Made by a program: the position numbers and the translations under genes. 64,000 nt of DNA, from NCBI GenBank assembly GCA_039105265.1, contig JAPFFF010000007.1:124001-188000 (forward strand), in the 5' to 3' direction. The stretch is from Tritrichomonas musculus (lineage: Eukaryota; Parabasalia; Tritrichomonadida; Tritrichomonadidae). Each line of letters begins with the position of its first letter. The first letter of the stretch is position 1. Positions 10,637 to 20,045 of the stretch are shown one piece after another. The notes beneath the pieces are model-generated. The model was not told the DNA's origin, made no database searches, and worked only from the letters and a program-made list of their open reading frames with translations.

Positions 10637-10987
10637 ATGACAGAATTAAGAGAAATAATAAAACACATTGAAGAAATACATAAATTACTTTTGATATTAG
10701 AATCAAAACAAGAAGTAAGTGAAGAAGAAGAAACAAATGAAGAAACAAATACAGAAGCAAACCATAAAAGAACGCGTTCAATATTCAATTCATCAAAGTT
10801 CTTGAACAAGGATGAACGTGAAAAAGCTTTAGAATTCCTTGATGATAAAGTAATGAATGATATAAATAAGTTGCCAGCACACAAAAGGTGTTCATATACA
10901 CAAAACTTATTGAAAGACAAATTGAAGTTAAATGTATCATCATATATGATTAATAGATTGTTGGCATTTAAGAACAACAAAGAATAA
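10637..10987 (+). CDS. Small charged Maverick protein
   Basis: 116 codons from ATG, about 95 bases from the divergent polymerase start. Seen: N-terminal helix (MTELREIIKHIEEIHKLLLILES), a Glu/Thr-rich acidic linker, then a basic C-terminal half with HKRTRSIFNSSKF and a possible small helical domain (DEREKALEFLDDKVMNDINKL). The complementary strand is also open over nearly the same span, but only this strand has a soluble-protein composition with normal charge blocks. No family recognised. Confidence 0.6.
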   Translation: MTELREIIKHIEEIHKLLLILESKQEVSEEEETNEETNTEANHKRTRSIFNSSKFLNKDEREKALEFLDDKVMNDINKLPAHKRCSYTQNLLKDKLKLNVSSYMINRLLAFKNNKE

Positions 10988-11025
10988 AAATATCATTTAA
11001 TTAATTTGTTTATTTTTGGTTTAAA

Positions 11026-11271
11026 ATGAATAGTGCAATTAAAGGTTTGAGTTGTGATACATCATCTTTACACGCTCAGTTTCGAATAGTTAAAGACAAG
11101 ATATTCAATGAATGTATGAATTCTGAAGATGATGCATTAAACGGAAAGTTTGATAAGATGATTCACATATTGTCGATATATAAACAACTATTTAATGATA
11201 TTGAATCAATCAAAATACAATTAAGAGCTATTGATGAACGTATCAAATCAGCTGAACAGTTGACTTTGTAA
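11026..11271 (+). CDS. Small helical Maverick protein
   Basis: 81 codons, 38 bases after the previous gene, same strand. Mostly helical with heptad-like spacing at the C-terminus (SIYKQLFNDIESIKIQLRAIDERIKSAEQL), compatible with a short coiled coil. Cys at residue 10 and Asn/Glu-rich middle. No homologous family recognised. It lies in the run of small genes between polymerase and packaging ATPase. Confidence 0.6.
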   Translation: MNSAIKGLSCDTSSLHAQFRIVKDKIFNECMNSEDDALNGKFDKMIHILSIYKQLFNDIESIKIQLRAIDERIKSAEQLTL

Positions 11272-11326
11272 ATGAATCATTGAATGACTCATCATTAATA
11301 TTGTTTTATTTTTATTCAAACATTCA

Positions 11327-11916
11327 TGACTCTCTCTAAAGCGAGAATTCTATCATCAGAAAGTGATGCATCAGTTAAACAAGAACAGAATACCAATATC
11401 AACATCAAGATTCAACCAAAGAATCAAAGACCAATTCAACCAGTTGATTATCCATCGGTTCAACCATTACCTCAATAATCTCAAGCCACAAATTTTACTA
11501 TACCACAGATGAATGGAACATCTCAATCAATACCTCAAACAAGCAATCTTATTCGAGACCGTGGAATAATAGACTTAGGAAATGAACTTGATGAACTCGA
11601 AATCAAAAATAAATTCCTTGAAATGATTATTGAAATGTATGAGAATAATCCGTTGAGAATTAATTCATATCTCATTTGTAAAAGTGATTTGTTGATGAAT
11701 ATGATTAAACTATTAACTCAAGCAGATAAAGTTGAACTAGTAATTGATGAATGTGAAGCCTCATGCGGTTGTATTTCATCAAATGCCAAAGAATTGATGA
11801 AGATATCAAAGATATTGATAACAAAAGACAATAAAACAGAAGAATTCAAGTATTGTTATAATAATATTTATTCACAGTTCATCAAATACGGTATATCATT
11901 AAAGTTAACAATTTAA
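11327..11916 (+). pseudogene. Maverick gene, apparently broken copy
   Basis: A coding-like stretch on the plus strand between the 81-codon gene and the small membrane ORF. It has a Gln/Pro-rich beginning and a helical acidic body (NELDELEIKNKFLEMIIEMY, then a Cys-containing region ECEASCGC). It appears interrupted about once; an uninterrupted run of 135 codons with its own ATG begins at 11,509. No family recognised. Treated as part of the fossil element, so no further detail on the damage is given. Confidence 0.5.
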
Positions 11917-11926
11917 AAACCAATAA

Positions 11927-12058
11927 ATGATATATGAAATATTAGTTGTTTCATTATTAACAGGTTTATTTTTAGTGAAGATTGTTGAAGTATCTTTAAT
12001 GATGCCTGACAAAGAACCAGAACTCAGTGAAGAGATAAGAACAAAAATGTATTCATGA
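11927..12058 (+). CDS. Possible 43-codon single-pass membrane peptide
   Basis: Begins MIYEILVVSLLTGLFLVKIV, one hydrophobic helix of about 20 residues, followed by an acidic tail (PDKEPELSEEIRTKMYS). It starts 10 bases after the preceding coding stretch and ends 25 bases before the ATPase start. Small membrane proteins are common in virus-like elements, but the reading frame is short, so this is tentative. Confidence 0.35.
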   Translation: MIYEILVVSLLTGLFLVKIVEVSLMMPDKEPELSEEIRTKMYS

Positions 12059-12082
12059 AGAGCTTTAACGAAAACTAAAGAA

Positions 12083-12997
12083 ATGAAACGTTTCATGAAA
12101 CCCACTCAGTTTAATTATAATGAGATTTTATTCTCTAATAGCTCTGATTATGATGATGACCAAATGAGCTTTGCATTTGAATATGAATCATTCAAACCAA
12201 CAGTTAATGAAAAGACATTTAATATTGATGATGAGATGAACAAAGCATATCAACGCAATGAATCAAAAATAAAAAACGAATCAATCAGACCAATCGCAAA
12301 CGGTATCTATTCATATTACAATTCATTGAACATACTCGTTGGTCAACAAGGTAAAGGAAAGAGTCATATAATTCTACGAGATGTTATTCAAATGTCTCGA
12401 ATGAAGAACGCTGGCTTTCATTTAATTGTTTATGTATCACGAAACGGAACAATCAATGATGCAACATTCGAAAGCCAACGCGAATTGATACAGCTACCAA
12501 TAAAATCTGTTGCTGACAACAATGCTGAAGAATATCTTAAACAACTTGATTTATATAAAGAATTGTATAACAAATATTCATCAACACCAAAAATAGTAAT
12601 CGATGAAAAGAAGTTAAACGATATGTTTGAGTTTCTTCATATCAATAAACTAGGTCAACCGAATAAACCGCTAAATACTATCATTCTTTGTGAAGACTTC
12701 TTGAAATCGAAACTAATTAAATCATCCTATTTTATCAATACCATTAGTCAGCTTCGACACAAGAATCTAATCATATTCGTTAACATCCAGTTCTTCAAAG
12801 CTTTAACAACTGAATGGAAAAATAATGCAACATCATTCTTCATCTTCAGTGGTTATTCACGACAGAAACTCGGCTACATATATCAACAAGTTCCATTTCC
12901 AATAGATTTCGAAGAGCTATGGAATCGATACAGAACAATGAAAGCACATCAATTCGTTTTAATCAATGTTCGAACTAATAACCTTTCATTCATCTAA
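12083..12997 (+). CDS. A32-like packaging ATPase (FtsK/HerA superfamily)
   Basis: 304 codons. Seen: Walker A GQQGKGKS at residues 87-94, Walker B NTIILCED at about 198-205, and a downstream region with SQLRHKNLIIFVNIQFFKAL (sensor-like polar strand) and YSRQKLGYIYQQVP. This is the order and spacing of poxvirus A32-type genome-packaging ATPases, a hallmark gene of Maverick/Polintons. Its expected role is ATP-driven DNA translocation into capsids. The last 12 bases overlap tail to tail with the minus-strand gene at 12,986-13,444. Looks whole. Confidence 0.9.
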   Translation: MKRFMKPTQFNYNEILFSNSSDYDDDQMSFAFEYESFKPTVNEKTFNIDDEMNKAYQRNESKIKNESIRPIANGIYSYYNSLNILVGQQGKGKSHIILRDVIQMSRMKNAGFHLIVYVSRNGTINDATFESQRELIQLPIKSVADNNAEEYLKQLDLYKELYNKYSSTPKIVIDEKKLNDMFEFLHINKLGQPNKPLNTIILCEDFLKSKLIKSSYFINTISQLRHKNLIIFVNIQFFKALTTEWKNNATSFFIFSGYSRQKLGYIYQQVPFPIDFEELWNRYRTMKAHQFVLINVRTNNLSFI

Positions 12998-13444
12998 TAC
13001 AATTTGTTGTTGAACACCAACAAACAGTTGTGGTGTATTGATATTATATTTTTGTCTCATTTGTTCAATGAGTTCTTTTGTTTTCTTATCTGTTGCCTTT
13101 CTGATACTGTAATTATAATACTTGTATTCTTTAAATGATTGCTCTTTATTTGAACCTTCAACGAAGAACTCAATAGATGTTGTTGATATTCTTCTTCTAA
13201 CATTTGATGTTAATGTTATATATTCGAGCCCGAGTTCAACAATCTTATCATAATATAATCGTTTGAATTCATTATCTTTGTTCTTCAATGATATGTATAT
13301 CACTTTAGATTTATATGCAGCCTTTCCACAAGGTATCGGGTATCTATCACACAATATTGAGAAATCACATTGTTTGAACTTCTCTGATTCATCTAACATT
13401 TCAATAAGTGAATTGATGTAATCATAAACCTTTGGTGTTGACAT
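12986..13444 (-). CDS. Unrecognised Maverick protein, 152 codons
   Basis: Starts at ATG on the minus strand and ends within the last codons of the ATPase gene. Contains a Cys-rich patch (KQCDFSILCDRYPIPCG) and an alpha/beta-looking body (KAAYKSKVIYISLKNKDNEFKRLYYDKI). A basic helical C-terminus follows (KATDKKTKELIEQMRQKY). No domain recognised. It is the last clear gene before the right flank of the element. Confidence 0.6.
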   Translation of the reverse strand: MSTPKVYDYINSLIEMLDESEKFKQCDFSILCDRYPIPCGKAAYKSKVIYISLKNKDNEFKRLYYDKIVELGLEYITLTSNVRRRISTTSIEFFVEGSNKEQSFKEYKYYNYSIRKATDKKTKELIEQMRQKYNINTPQLFVGVQQQIVLDE

Positions 13445-13489
13445 ATCTTTAGAGTGAAATTAAAAAACAAAAAACAAAAATAAAAACGT

Positions 13490-13760
13490 CATTGAAGACA
13501 TTTTGCGAAGCAAAAGGGGACATAGTCCCTTCAACAGCCTCAAAAATAAAGTTCATCAGCTTGAGAACGAATTAAATGAACTGTCCAGTAAATGAAACAT
13601 CAATTGATGGTAATCATTAAATGAGTTCATATTATTTTTGTTCATTAGTCGTGTTGACGGTGGGCTTTAGCCCGACGGAAACCGACTGATATATACTACT
13701 AAACAAGTTCAAAGATGTAAATTCAAAGATGAAGATTCAAAAGTGGCAACCGTCAACTTT
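13490..13760. repeat. Short GC-rich hairpins at the Maverick right flank
   Basis: Seen: GGGACATAGTCCC at about 13,517-13,529, GGGCTTTAGCCC at 13,662-13,673 inside a longer GC-rich run, and a 9-base inverted pair GTTGACGGT (13,653-13,661) / ACCGTCAAC (13,749-13,757). These stand out from the AT-rich surroundings and lie between the last clear gene and the spacer. They may belong to the terminal or subterminal region of the element; the outer end itself was not identified. No convincing gene lies from 13,445 to 14,100: a reading frame at 13,743 begins with GTG, not ATG. Confidence 0.5.
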
Positions 13761-14322
13761 AAACTTTATCTGACCGTTCAAAAGCCCAACATTACTCTCT
13801 TAGGTATTACAACAAAAATAATATTTGAAAACAATTATATAAAAATTCTGGCTACTTATAATTTTAATCTAATCACACGTATAAAGGAATATTCAATACC
13901 TCATATTCTCAATTTAATTGAAACGAACTCACAACTCACACCAATTCAATCTTATATTTATTCTAATTATGTTCGAAATCAAAACTCAAATAACAGTTTA
14001 AATAGAAGTTACAGAATCACACTTCCATCTTTTGGCAAGATAGAAGGCCAAAATCATATTCCAATGCCACTGATATTCACTAAAAAATCTAATTCCTAAT
14101 TTTTATGCATTTTCTACTAATTAATAAAAAAATACTCTTTTTATGTTTTTCTTTTTGCTATTTTTTTTTTTCTCATATTGAAATGCAATATATTTCTAAT
14201 ATCATCATTCATTCTAAGCAAGAAAAAATGTTAGGATCCCGCATTGGATACCCAATAAAGAACATTTTTCTCTAGAAGAAAACAAGAATTTTCACATTTT
14301 TTGGAAAAAATAATATTTAATC

Positions 14323-15697
14323 AGAGGTGCGAGAACTACCTTTGGTTAACCAATTTATTTCAAATTTAGATATTTATTTATACAGGTAAAATAATGTATA
14401 ATTAATGTATAATTTTTTAATTTGGTTCGCTACGAGTAATATTATATTGATTTTAAAATTGAATATGAGAAAAAAAAAAATCAAATTTTTATTTCTAAAA
14501 AAAAAAAAAGAGCACCAAATACTTTGTTTTTTAAGGTAATTTTTATATTTGTTTACATAAAAAAATTTAAATATTCACATTTTTAACTTTTGTAATCGTT
14601 GAACAATTAAAGGATTTCAATATTAGAAAATTATACAAACAAAGAATATAGCATAAAATGATCAATTATTACTAATATCAATGATATTATTTGATAATTC
14701 ATAAATTAAACTATTTACTTGGTTAAGAATTACGATTATGATAGAAAGATTTTCAAAAATATGTTTTATTGTTGTCATTTGACAAATAACTGATATTTAA
14801 TTGGTTTAATAATTATTTCTCTAATGAATAATGTATGGTTTATAAAGATATAATCTGAAATTCTTGATAATTAATTATTTTAGTCTTGTTTATTATAATG
14901 GTCTGTTATTATTAGATTATTATTTAATTTAATGAAAGTATTAAGCGTATAAAGTGTGAAAATAGATTTATAAAATTATTGAAGATAAGATCTGTCCCCT
15001 GTTTGCTATTTCAAGATAAAATAAATATTTTTCAAAATAAATTTCGTCCAAAAATTATATATTACATTTTATTTATTTTTAATTTACTGATATTTAAGAA
15101 ATATTAATAAAATATTATATAACGGAATTTGTACAGAATTTTGAGGGGATTTAAGCCTAACGAACATTGCATTGAATTTTGAGGGGATCTAAGCCTAACG
15201 AACATTTCTACTCAATTCTTTTTTAACTTTTTGTGAATAAAAAAATAAAACTACGCCCATCGAGCGGATTTATAAATAATCATAATATAATATCATACAA
15301 TATAATTTAATTCTAATATAAAATAGTTATCCCGATAAAATTAATATTATAGCTAGATATTTATGTTTTCTATAATTTTTTTGCTAAAATAAATTTATCT
15401 TATTTATATTATAATATTATATATATATTAATTAGAAATTATATCAATAATTCTATTTAGAATATGATAAAATGAATAAATAATCAATATTATTTCAACT
15501 TCAATCATATTCTTCAAAATATGTAAAATTTGAATTTCAACGTATGAACTTTCAAATAGTGCGATACTGATATATAATATACAAAATCAATTATATACTT
15601 TATTTTATTAAAAAAATCATAAGGCTAACGAATTATTTTTTGAAAAATCAATCTTTTTTTAAAACAAAAAATACGTTATTTTAGTTCTCGCACTTCT
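14323..15697. mobile_element. hAT-like non-coding element C with 8-bp target duplication
   Basis: Seen: inverted ends AGAGGTGCGAGAACTA (14,323-14,338) and, on the other strand, AGAAGTGCGAGAACTA (15,682-15,697), one mismatch in 16. They are flanked by the perfect 8-base direct repeat ATTTAATC (14,315-14,322 and 15,698-15,705). The interior is AT-rich without a gene. Known: hAT transposons make 8-bp duplications and have ends with a (C/T)AGNG-type start. Inference: non-autonomous hAT-like element of 1.37 kb. Confidence 0.75.
15136..15206 (+). repeat. Two-copy 38-bp tandem duplication
   Basis: GAATTTTGAGGGGATTTAAG... at 15,136 is repeated at 15,174 with a 38-base period; 33 bases match with one difference (T/C). 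Each copy ends CCTAACGAACATT. It sits inside element C. Confidence 0.85.
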
Positions 15698-15921
15698 ATT
15701 TAATCTTTTTTTTTCTTTTTCAAACCTCGAAAATTATAATTTTTAAAACAATTTTTAACCCATTCAAAGCATATTTTACTAAATTATAAAAATAAGTTTT
15801 TTTCTTTATAAATTTAAACAAAATTTTCATTTTGAGAGAAATTGTTTATATTTTGAATGGAAAAAGTTATATGAACCCTACTTTCTTAACTCGAAACCCA
15901 CTTTTTCATGGTACTATACAT

Positions 15922-17216
15922 AGAGGTATTCATGTGAAGTGAAAACTCGTTATTTGATTTTTTTATTTTTACTTTAATTGAATGAATATTTTATCTTATG
16001 AAAAAATATTAAGATTATTTACTTCTATATATCCAATACTAGCATTTGCCATAATTTGTTTTAATGGATGTTGAGAATTTAAAAACCATTTAAAAAATGA
16101 TATTTCGTTTATATCTCGAGTCAAATAAATTATTTATGAATTACAAATCAATAATAATATTTTATACTTTATTTATAAAACATATTATCTGTTGTATTTC
16201 CATATTACTAGCCATATATAGATTTAAACACAAATTTACATAAAAAATATTAGAAAATGACTTATTTCTCAATTGCTTTACGAAATAATAATACACTAAT
16301 TGTACAATATAATATTAATATATATTTAAATAAATATTATTATGTAAATAAGTTACTTTATACTCTCATTTTAAAGAAAAATGTAATTAATATTTTTGAT
16401 TATTTTGAATTATTTTTCATCGTATTTATGTACGTTATTATTTTTAGTGATGTGAGATGATTATTTTCGGTGAAGTGAAGTTATTAGTGAAATGATTCTT
16501 GAAAAATATAAATTTGCTCATCTTCATAAAAATATTAAAAAAATATTTTTTATTTAGGTAAATTATTATTCGCCATTTTATAAAATTAATTTTAATATTT
16601 AATATATTGAAAACCAAAAAATAATCACAATACAAACCAACTAATATATTTTGAAATTCAATTTAAAATCATCGTTAAATTGAATTTTTCATTTTTTTTT
16701 TTGTTAATTTATCTATTTAATATATTATTAAAAACTTAAATATAAAATACTAATTGTTTATTAATAGTAATATATATCATATATATAGATCAAAATAATG
16801 TTTAAATAAAAATATTACTAGGATACAAAAAGTTTATTATTTCAATAAAAAAATATAATAACTGAAAAAGTTAAAAATTTTTTTAAAAATAAAAAAAATT
16901 TTAACAAGTATATCTTTAGAAATTAAATGTTTTTTAAACATATAATTATTAATATAATATATAAATATATATACAATAATAAATAATAAAATAAAATTAA
17001 ATATATATCTATATTACATCAATTTTTATATAAAAAATTATTATGACCTCTCAATTGTAAAACCATTTTTATTCAGAAAAATAAAAATAGAAATATCTCA
17101 AAAATAAGAGTATAAAATTCTTATTCATTAAAGTACAATCTTAGTTTCAAAATAAAAATAAAGAAATAATGATCAAAATTACAATATTTCGTCAAATTCT
17201 CTACATGAATACCTCT
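15922..17216. mobile_element. hAT-like non-coding element A
   Basis: Inverted ends AGAGGTATTCATGT at 15,922 and at 17,216 (reverse strand). The same end sequence is found on a second element at 57,733-58,917. Flanks CTATACAT (15,914-15,921) and GTATACAT (17,218-17,225) match at 7 of 8 bases with one extra base before the right copy, a likely imperfect 8-bp duplication. Interior 1.3 kb, AT-rich, no gene (the small open frame at 16,257-16,460 is Asn/Tyr/Ile-rich and looks random). Confidence 0.7.
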
Positions 17217-17796
17217 TGTATACATATTGAATTATAAATATACGTTATGTTTCTCTTTAAGAAATTAATTACTTTTTATTTTATACTTTGAAATTATATC
17301 TTATTTCCTAATTTAATATAATTTTTAAAAGTAAAAAGATTTTTGTCAAAAATTAAATGAGATATTTATGAATTTTTCAAATTAAATTATATTCAAATTT
17401 TTGAATTAACAGCCATATAACAATTGAAAATCAAGGGTATACATATTTTTTCAAAGGTATACATATTATTCCGACCACTATATATATTTTATTTATGAAA
17501 TATCATTGAATTTAATCTTTAAAATTTGAAAGGATAACCTTAAAATTCAATTGAAAGTATCATTAAAAAATCATTCAGTGTAAACAACAAAAAACAAACA
17601 AGTATGCATAGAGTTACCAAGGAAGAAGCCAATTTTGAGAATTTATTAATTGAAAAGAAATAATAAAAAAATAGAAAATTGAAAAAAATATTTTTTTGCT
17701 AAATAAATTGAGAGAAAAAATAATGGGCTGTCATTTAATATTGTGTTTTATATCATTCAAATTCTTTCTCTAAAAAATTTAATTAATTAATTAATT

Positions 17797-17827
<31 letters not shown>

Positions 17828-18206
17828 GTATGTAGACATCAATAATGAATAGTTTTTATTTCAATGCCCAAAAGTATATTTAGCTTTTCTAAAGATTGAA
17901 TAGTTTATTCATTGAAAAGTTCATAAAACAACATTTTACTCTTTAAGAACTTTTGAAAAAGTGGCTTTATATTTATATATTATATAAGACTTTATATTGA
18001 TATTGTAAACTTTCAACATTTTTCATATATATTCATCTTATTATTTAAGAGTTATAAATTTCACCAATTCAACATTAAAAAGAATTATAGGACTTGATAT
18101 TGTTATATAAAAGATTACATTTCATTGGACACACACACACACAAAAAAAAAAAAAAAAAGCAATCCCCCTTGGCCATATAAGATATCAATTTTGTGAAAC
18201 TCATAA
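17217..18206. other. AT-rich spacer with simple repeats
   Basis: No gene seen. Contains (AATT)n/(TTTA)n at about 17,780-17,827 and a (CA)n-poly-A run at about 18,128-18,160. Confidence 0.7.
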
Positions 18207-18214
18207 AAATATAT

Positions 18215-18423
18215 AAACCTTATTTTTTTATTTGCACCTTCCATTTAAATTAAAATTGCATTAAATTGATATCCACCTATTATTTTTTTAATAAAAATAA
18301 TAAATAATATACTACATTATATAAATAATATAAATTATGCATAAATTCTTTTTGAAACCTATTTATTAATGAAGAAAATATAGTTTATTTTGAATAGGAG
18401 GTGCAAATAAAAAAACAAGGTTT
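18215..18423. mobile_element. Small foldback/MITE element D with 8-bp target duplication
   Basis: Arms of about 30 bases: AAACCTT(A/G)TTTTTTTATT then TGCACCT(T/C)C, at 18,215 and in reverse at 18,423, enclosing about 145 bases of AT-rich DNA. Flanked by AAATATAT on both sides (18,207-18,214 and 18,424-18,431). The flank match is perfect but AT-only, so chance is harder to exclude than for element C. Confidence 0.6.
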
Positions 18424-18431
18424 AAATATAT

Positions 18432-18931
18432 AAATTGAAATTCAAATTTGAATATTTAAATATTCTCTATTAAATTTTTAATTTTTTAGTATATATACTA
18501 TAATAATATTACATATATTTAAATTAAAATATGAATTACTTGTTATTTTTCAACTTAATCATTTATATTTAAAGATATTAGAAATCAAATTTGAATTTTG
18601 ATAAATAATTGAGCTAGCACATATTGAATTTGTGAAATAATCATTGAATTGAAATAAATAATTTAGTCATTTAAAAAAAAAAAAAAAAAAAAATAATAAT
18701 AATAATAATAATAAAAACTTTTATTTGTTTTATATTTATATATAAAAAATCATTAACTTAATAATAATTCTGAAGAAACTTTTTGAACATATACAAATCA
18801 AAGTGAATTCTCAAAAAGTTTGAAACTTTTGAAAATCTTATGAATAAAATGATCTTTAAAATTATTCAAGACAACATTATAAGATATCAATTTTGCAAAA
18901 TTCAAATTATTGATCTTGGAATATATATATT
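18432..18931. other. AT-rich spacer upstream of the 236-codon gene
   Basis: Contains poly-A followed by (AAT)n at about 18,674-18,713. ATAAGATATCAATTTTG occurs at about 18,879 and also at about 18,178, with related following bases. No gene seen. Confidence 0.6.
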
Positions 18932-19642
18932 ATGATTTTATCACAAATATTCCCGATTTCACTTCACTTAATAATGAAAAAGCAAAAAAACCAAGTCATT
19001 CTTGTTGTCAACAACTTGCATTCCAATTTTATACCTGCTACTGGTCAAACACAGTTCATCCGGGATAGAACAAATAAGAAAATTAAAGAGCTAGGAGACA
19101 AATATTATAATATCAAATCTTTATTTGATTCTCTAGGTCTTCAACGCGACACTCTTTTTGGATTGGCACGCAAGCTAGAGATAAAATATAAAGATATAAA
19201 ACCTGGAATTCACATTGAAACTAGAGATAAAAGAATGAAAGATGCGGTTTATACATGGTTTGCTGACAATTTCTACACAGAGATATTCTCAAATGATGCT
19301 AGAATAATTGATGAACTGTTTGCTATCAGGAAGGTTCCTAAAAATTCCTCTTCCATCAAGCCACTGAAATGCCAAAAGAAAAAACCAACAAAACGAATAG
19401 TCAAAACAGCAAAACTAATTGGAAATTCAAATTTGGACCAGGCTAACATTACAAATAGCTCAATTACAAACGATAATCATGAACCATTCCAAGGTCCAAA
19501 TATATATATATCATTCACAAAACTAAAAGTAAATGAAGAAATTGATGAACTAGACTACTCTAATATAAGCAATGATGACATGTCTAGCAAAGACAGTTTA
19601 AATTGCAATCCTAATTTTAATTTAGATTTTATAAAATTTTAA
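18932..19642 (+). CDS. Unrecognised basic/acidic protein, 236 codons
   Basis: An ATG at 18,932 gives 236 codons; a second ATG at 18,974 (MKKQKNQVILVVNN) would give 222 and avoids an odd hydrophobic start. The conserved-looking core is residues 50-120: KYYNIKSLFDSLGLQRDTLF then ARKLEIKYKDIKPGIHIETR, ending DAVYTWFADNFYTEIF, which reads like a compact helical domain. It is followed by a basic stretch (KCQKKKPTKRIVKTAK, about 148-163) that could be a nuclear signal and an Asn/Asp/Ser-rich acidic tail. I do not recognise the family. The isolated position among mobile-element debris leaves open either a host gene or a cargo gene. Confidence 0.6.
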   Translation: MILSQIFPISLHLIMKKQKNQVILVVNNLHSNFIPATGQTQFIRDRTNKKIKELGDKYYNIKSLFDSLGLQRDTLFGLARKLEIKYKDIKPGIHIETRDKRMKDAVYTWFADNFYTEIFSNDARIIDELFAIRKVPKNSSSIKPLKCQKKKPTKRIVKTAKLIGNSNLDQANITNSSITNDNHEPFQGPNIYISFTKLKVNEEIDELDYSNISNDDMSSKDSLNCNPNFNLDFIKF

Positions 19643-20032
19643 TTTTATCAAAAATTTTACGAATAATTATTTAAAACTATCAAATTTTCATACCAACACG
19701 TTAACATTGTCCATCTAAATTATCTCTCAATTTTTCTAATCGTATATATTTATATATCAAGGTATTGTTTCATGAAATCAATACTTATTTTAATGTTTTT
19801 TGATGAGAAAAAAAATGGTTGGAAAACAAAAGCAACGTTTTTGAATAGAAATTTTTGTATTGAAATAAATATTTTATCTTCAAACGGACTAATCGCCCTG
19901 AATTTTTTTGGCCACGGTTTAATTCAATAAGTTGAACTTTTTAAATTGTTAGATTTTAATGCTTTCAAAAAGGTCAGAATATGCAAATTTATCTATGTTT
20001 TACCGAGATTTCGATGGAAAAGAGTGATCATT
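19643..20032. other. Spacer upstream of the BspA-like gene
   Basis: AT-rich, no gene or repeat recognised. Confidence 0.6.
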
Positions 20033-20038
20033 TCACTT
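20033..20038 (+). promoter_or_regulatory. Inr-like initiator of the BspA-like gene
   Basis: TCACTT lies 8 bases before the ATG. Known: trichomonad initiators read TCA(+1)Y(T/A) within about 20 bases of the start codon. The match and distance fit, but the motif is short. Confidence 0.45.
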
Positions 20039-20045
20039 CTATATT

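Larger units (their letters stand above)
1..13760. mobile_element. Maverick/Polinton element, right part
   Basis: Seen: a protein-primed type DNA polymerase B, an A32-like packaging ATPase, a KilA-N protein, a fibre-like protein and several small genes packed with short spacers. Known: this gene set defines Maverick/Polinton elements, which are abundant in trichomonads. The left end, with any integrase, protease and capsid genes, lies outside the window. The right end is not fixed: coding stops at 13,444, a stretch with short GC-rich hairpins follows to about 13,760, and composition turns to AT-rich spacer after about 14,100. Several large genes look whole; I estimate two or three breaks in the visible part, which suggests a young copy. 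Terminal repeat and target duplication could not be identified. Confidence 0.9.

Noticed and set aside
10624-10980. Minus-strand open frame opposite the 116-codon gene
   Set aside because: Mirror of the plus-strand gene; composition (Ser/Phe/Leu runs) is that of an antisense frame.
13743-14099. 118-codon open frame at the Maverick right flank
   Set aside because: It begins with GTG, has no good ATG near the start, is Asn/Ile/Tyr-rich without a recognisable domain, and overlaps the hairpin cluster. A real gene cannot be excluded but is not supported.
16257-16460. 67-codon frame in element A
   Set aside because: Asn/Ile/Tyr/Leu-rich, typical of chance frames in AT-rich DNA.
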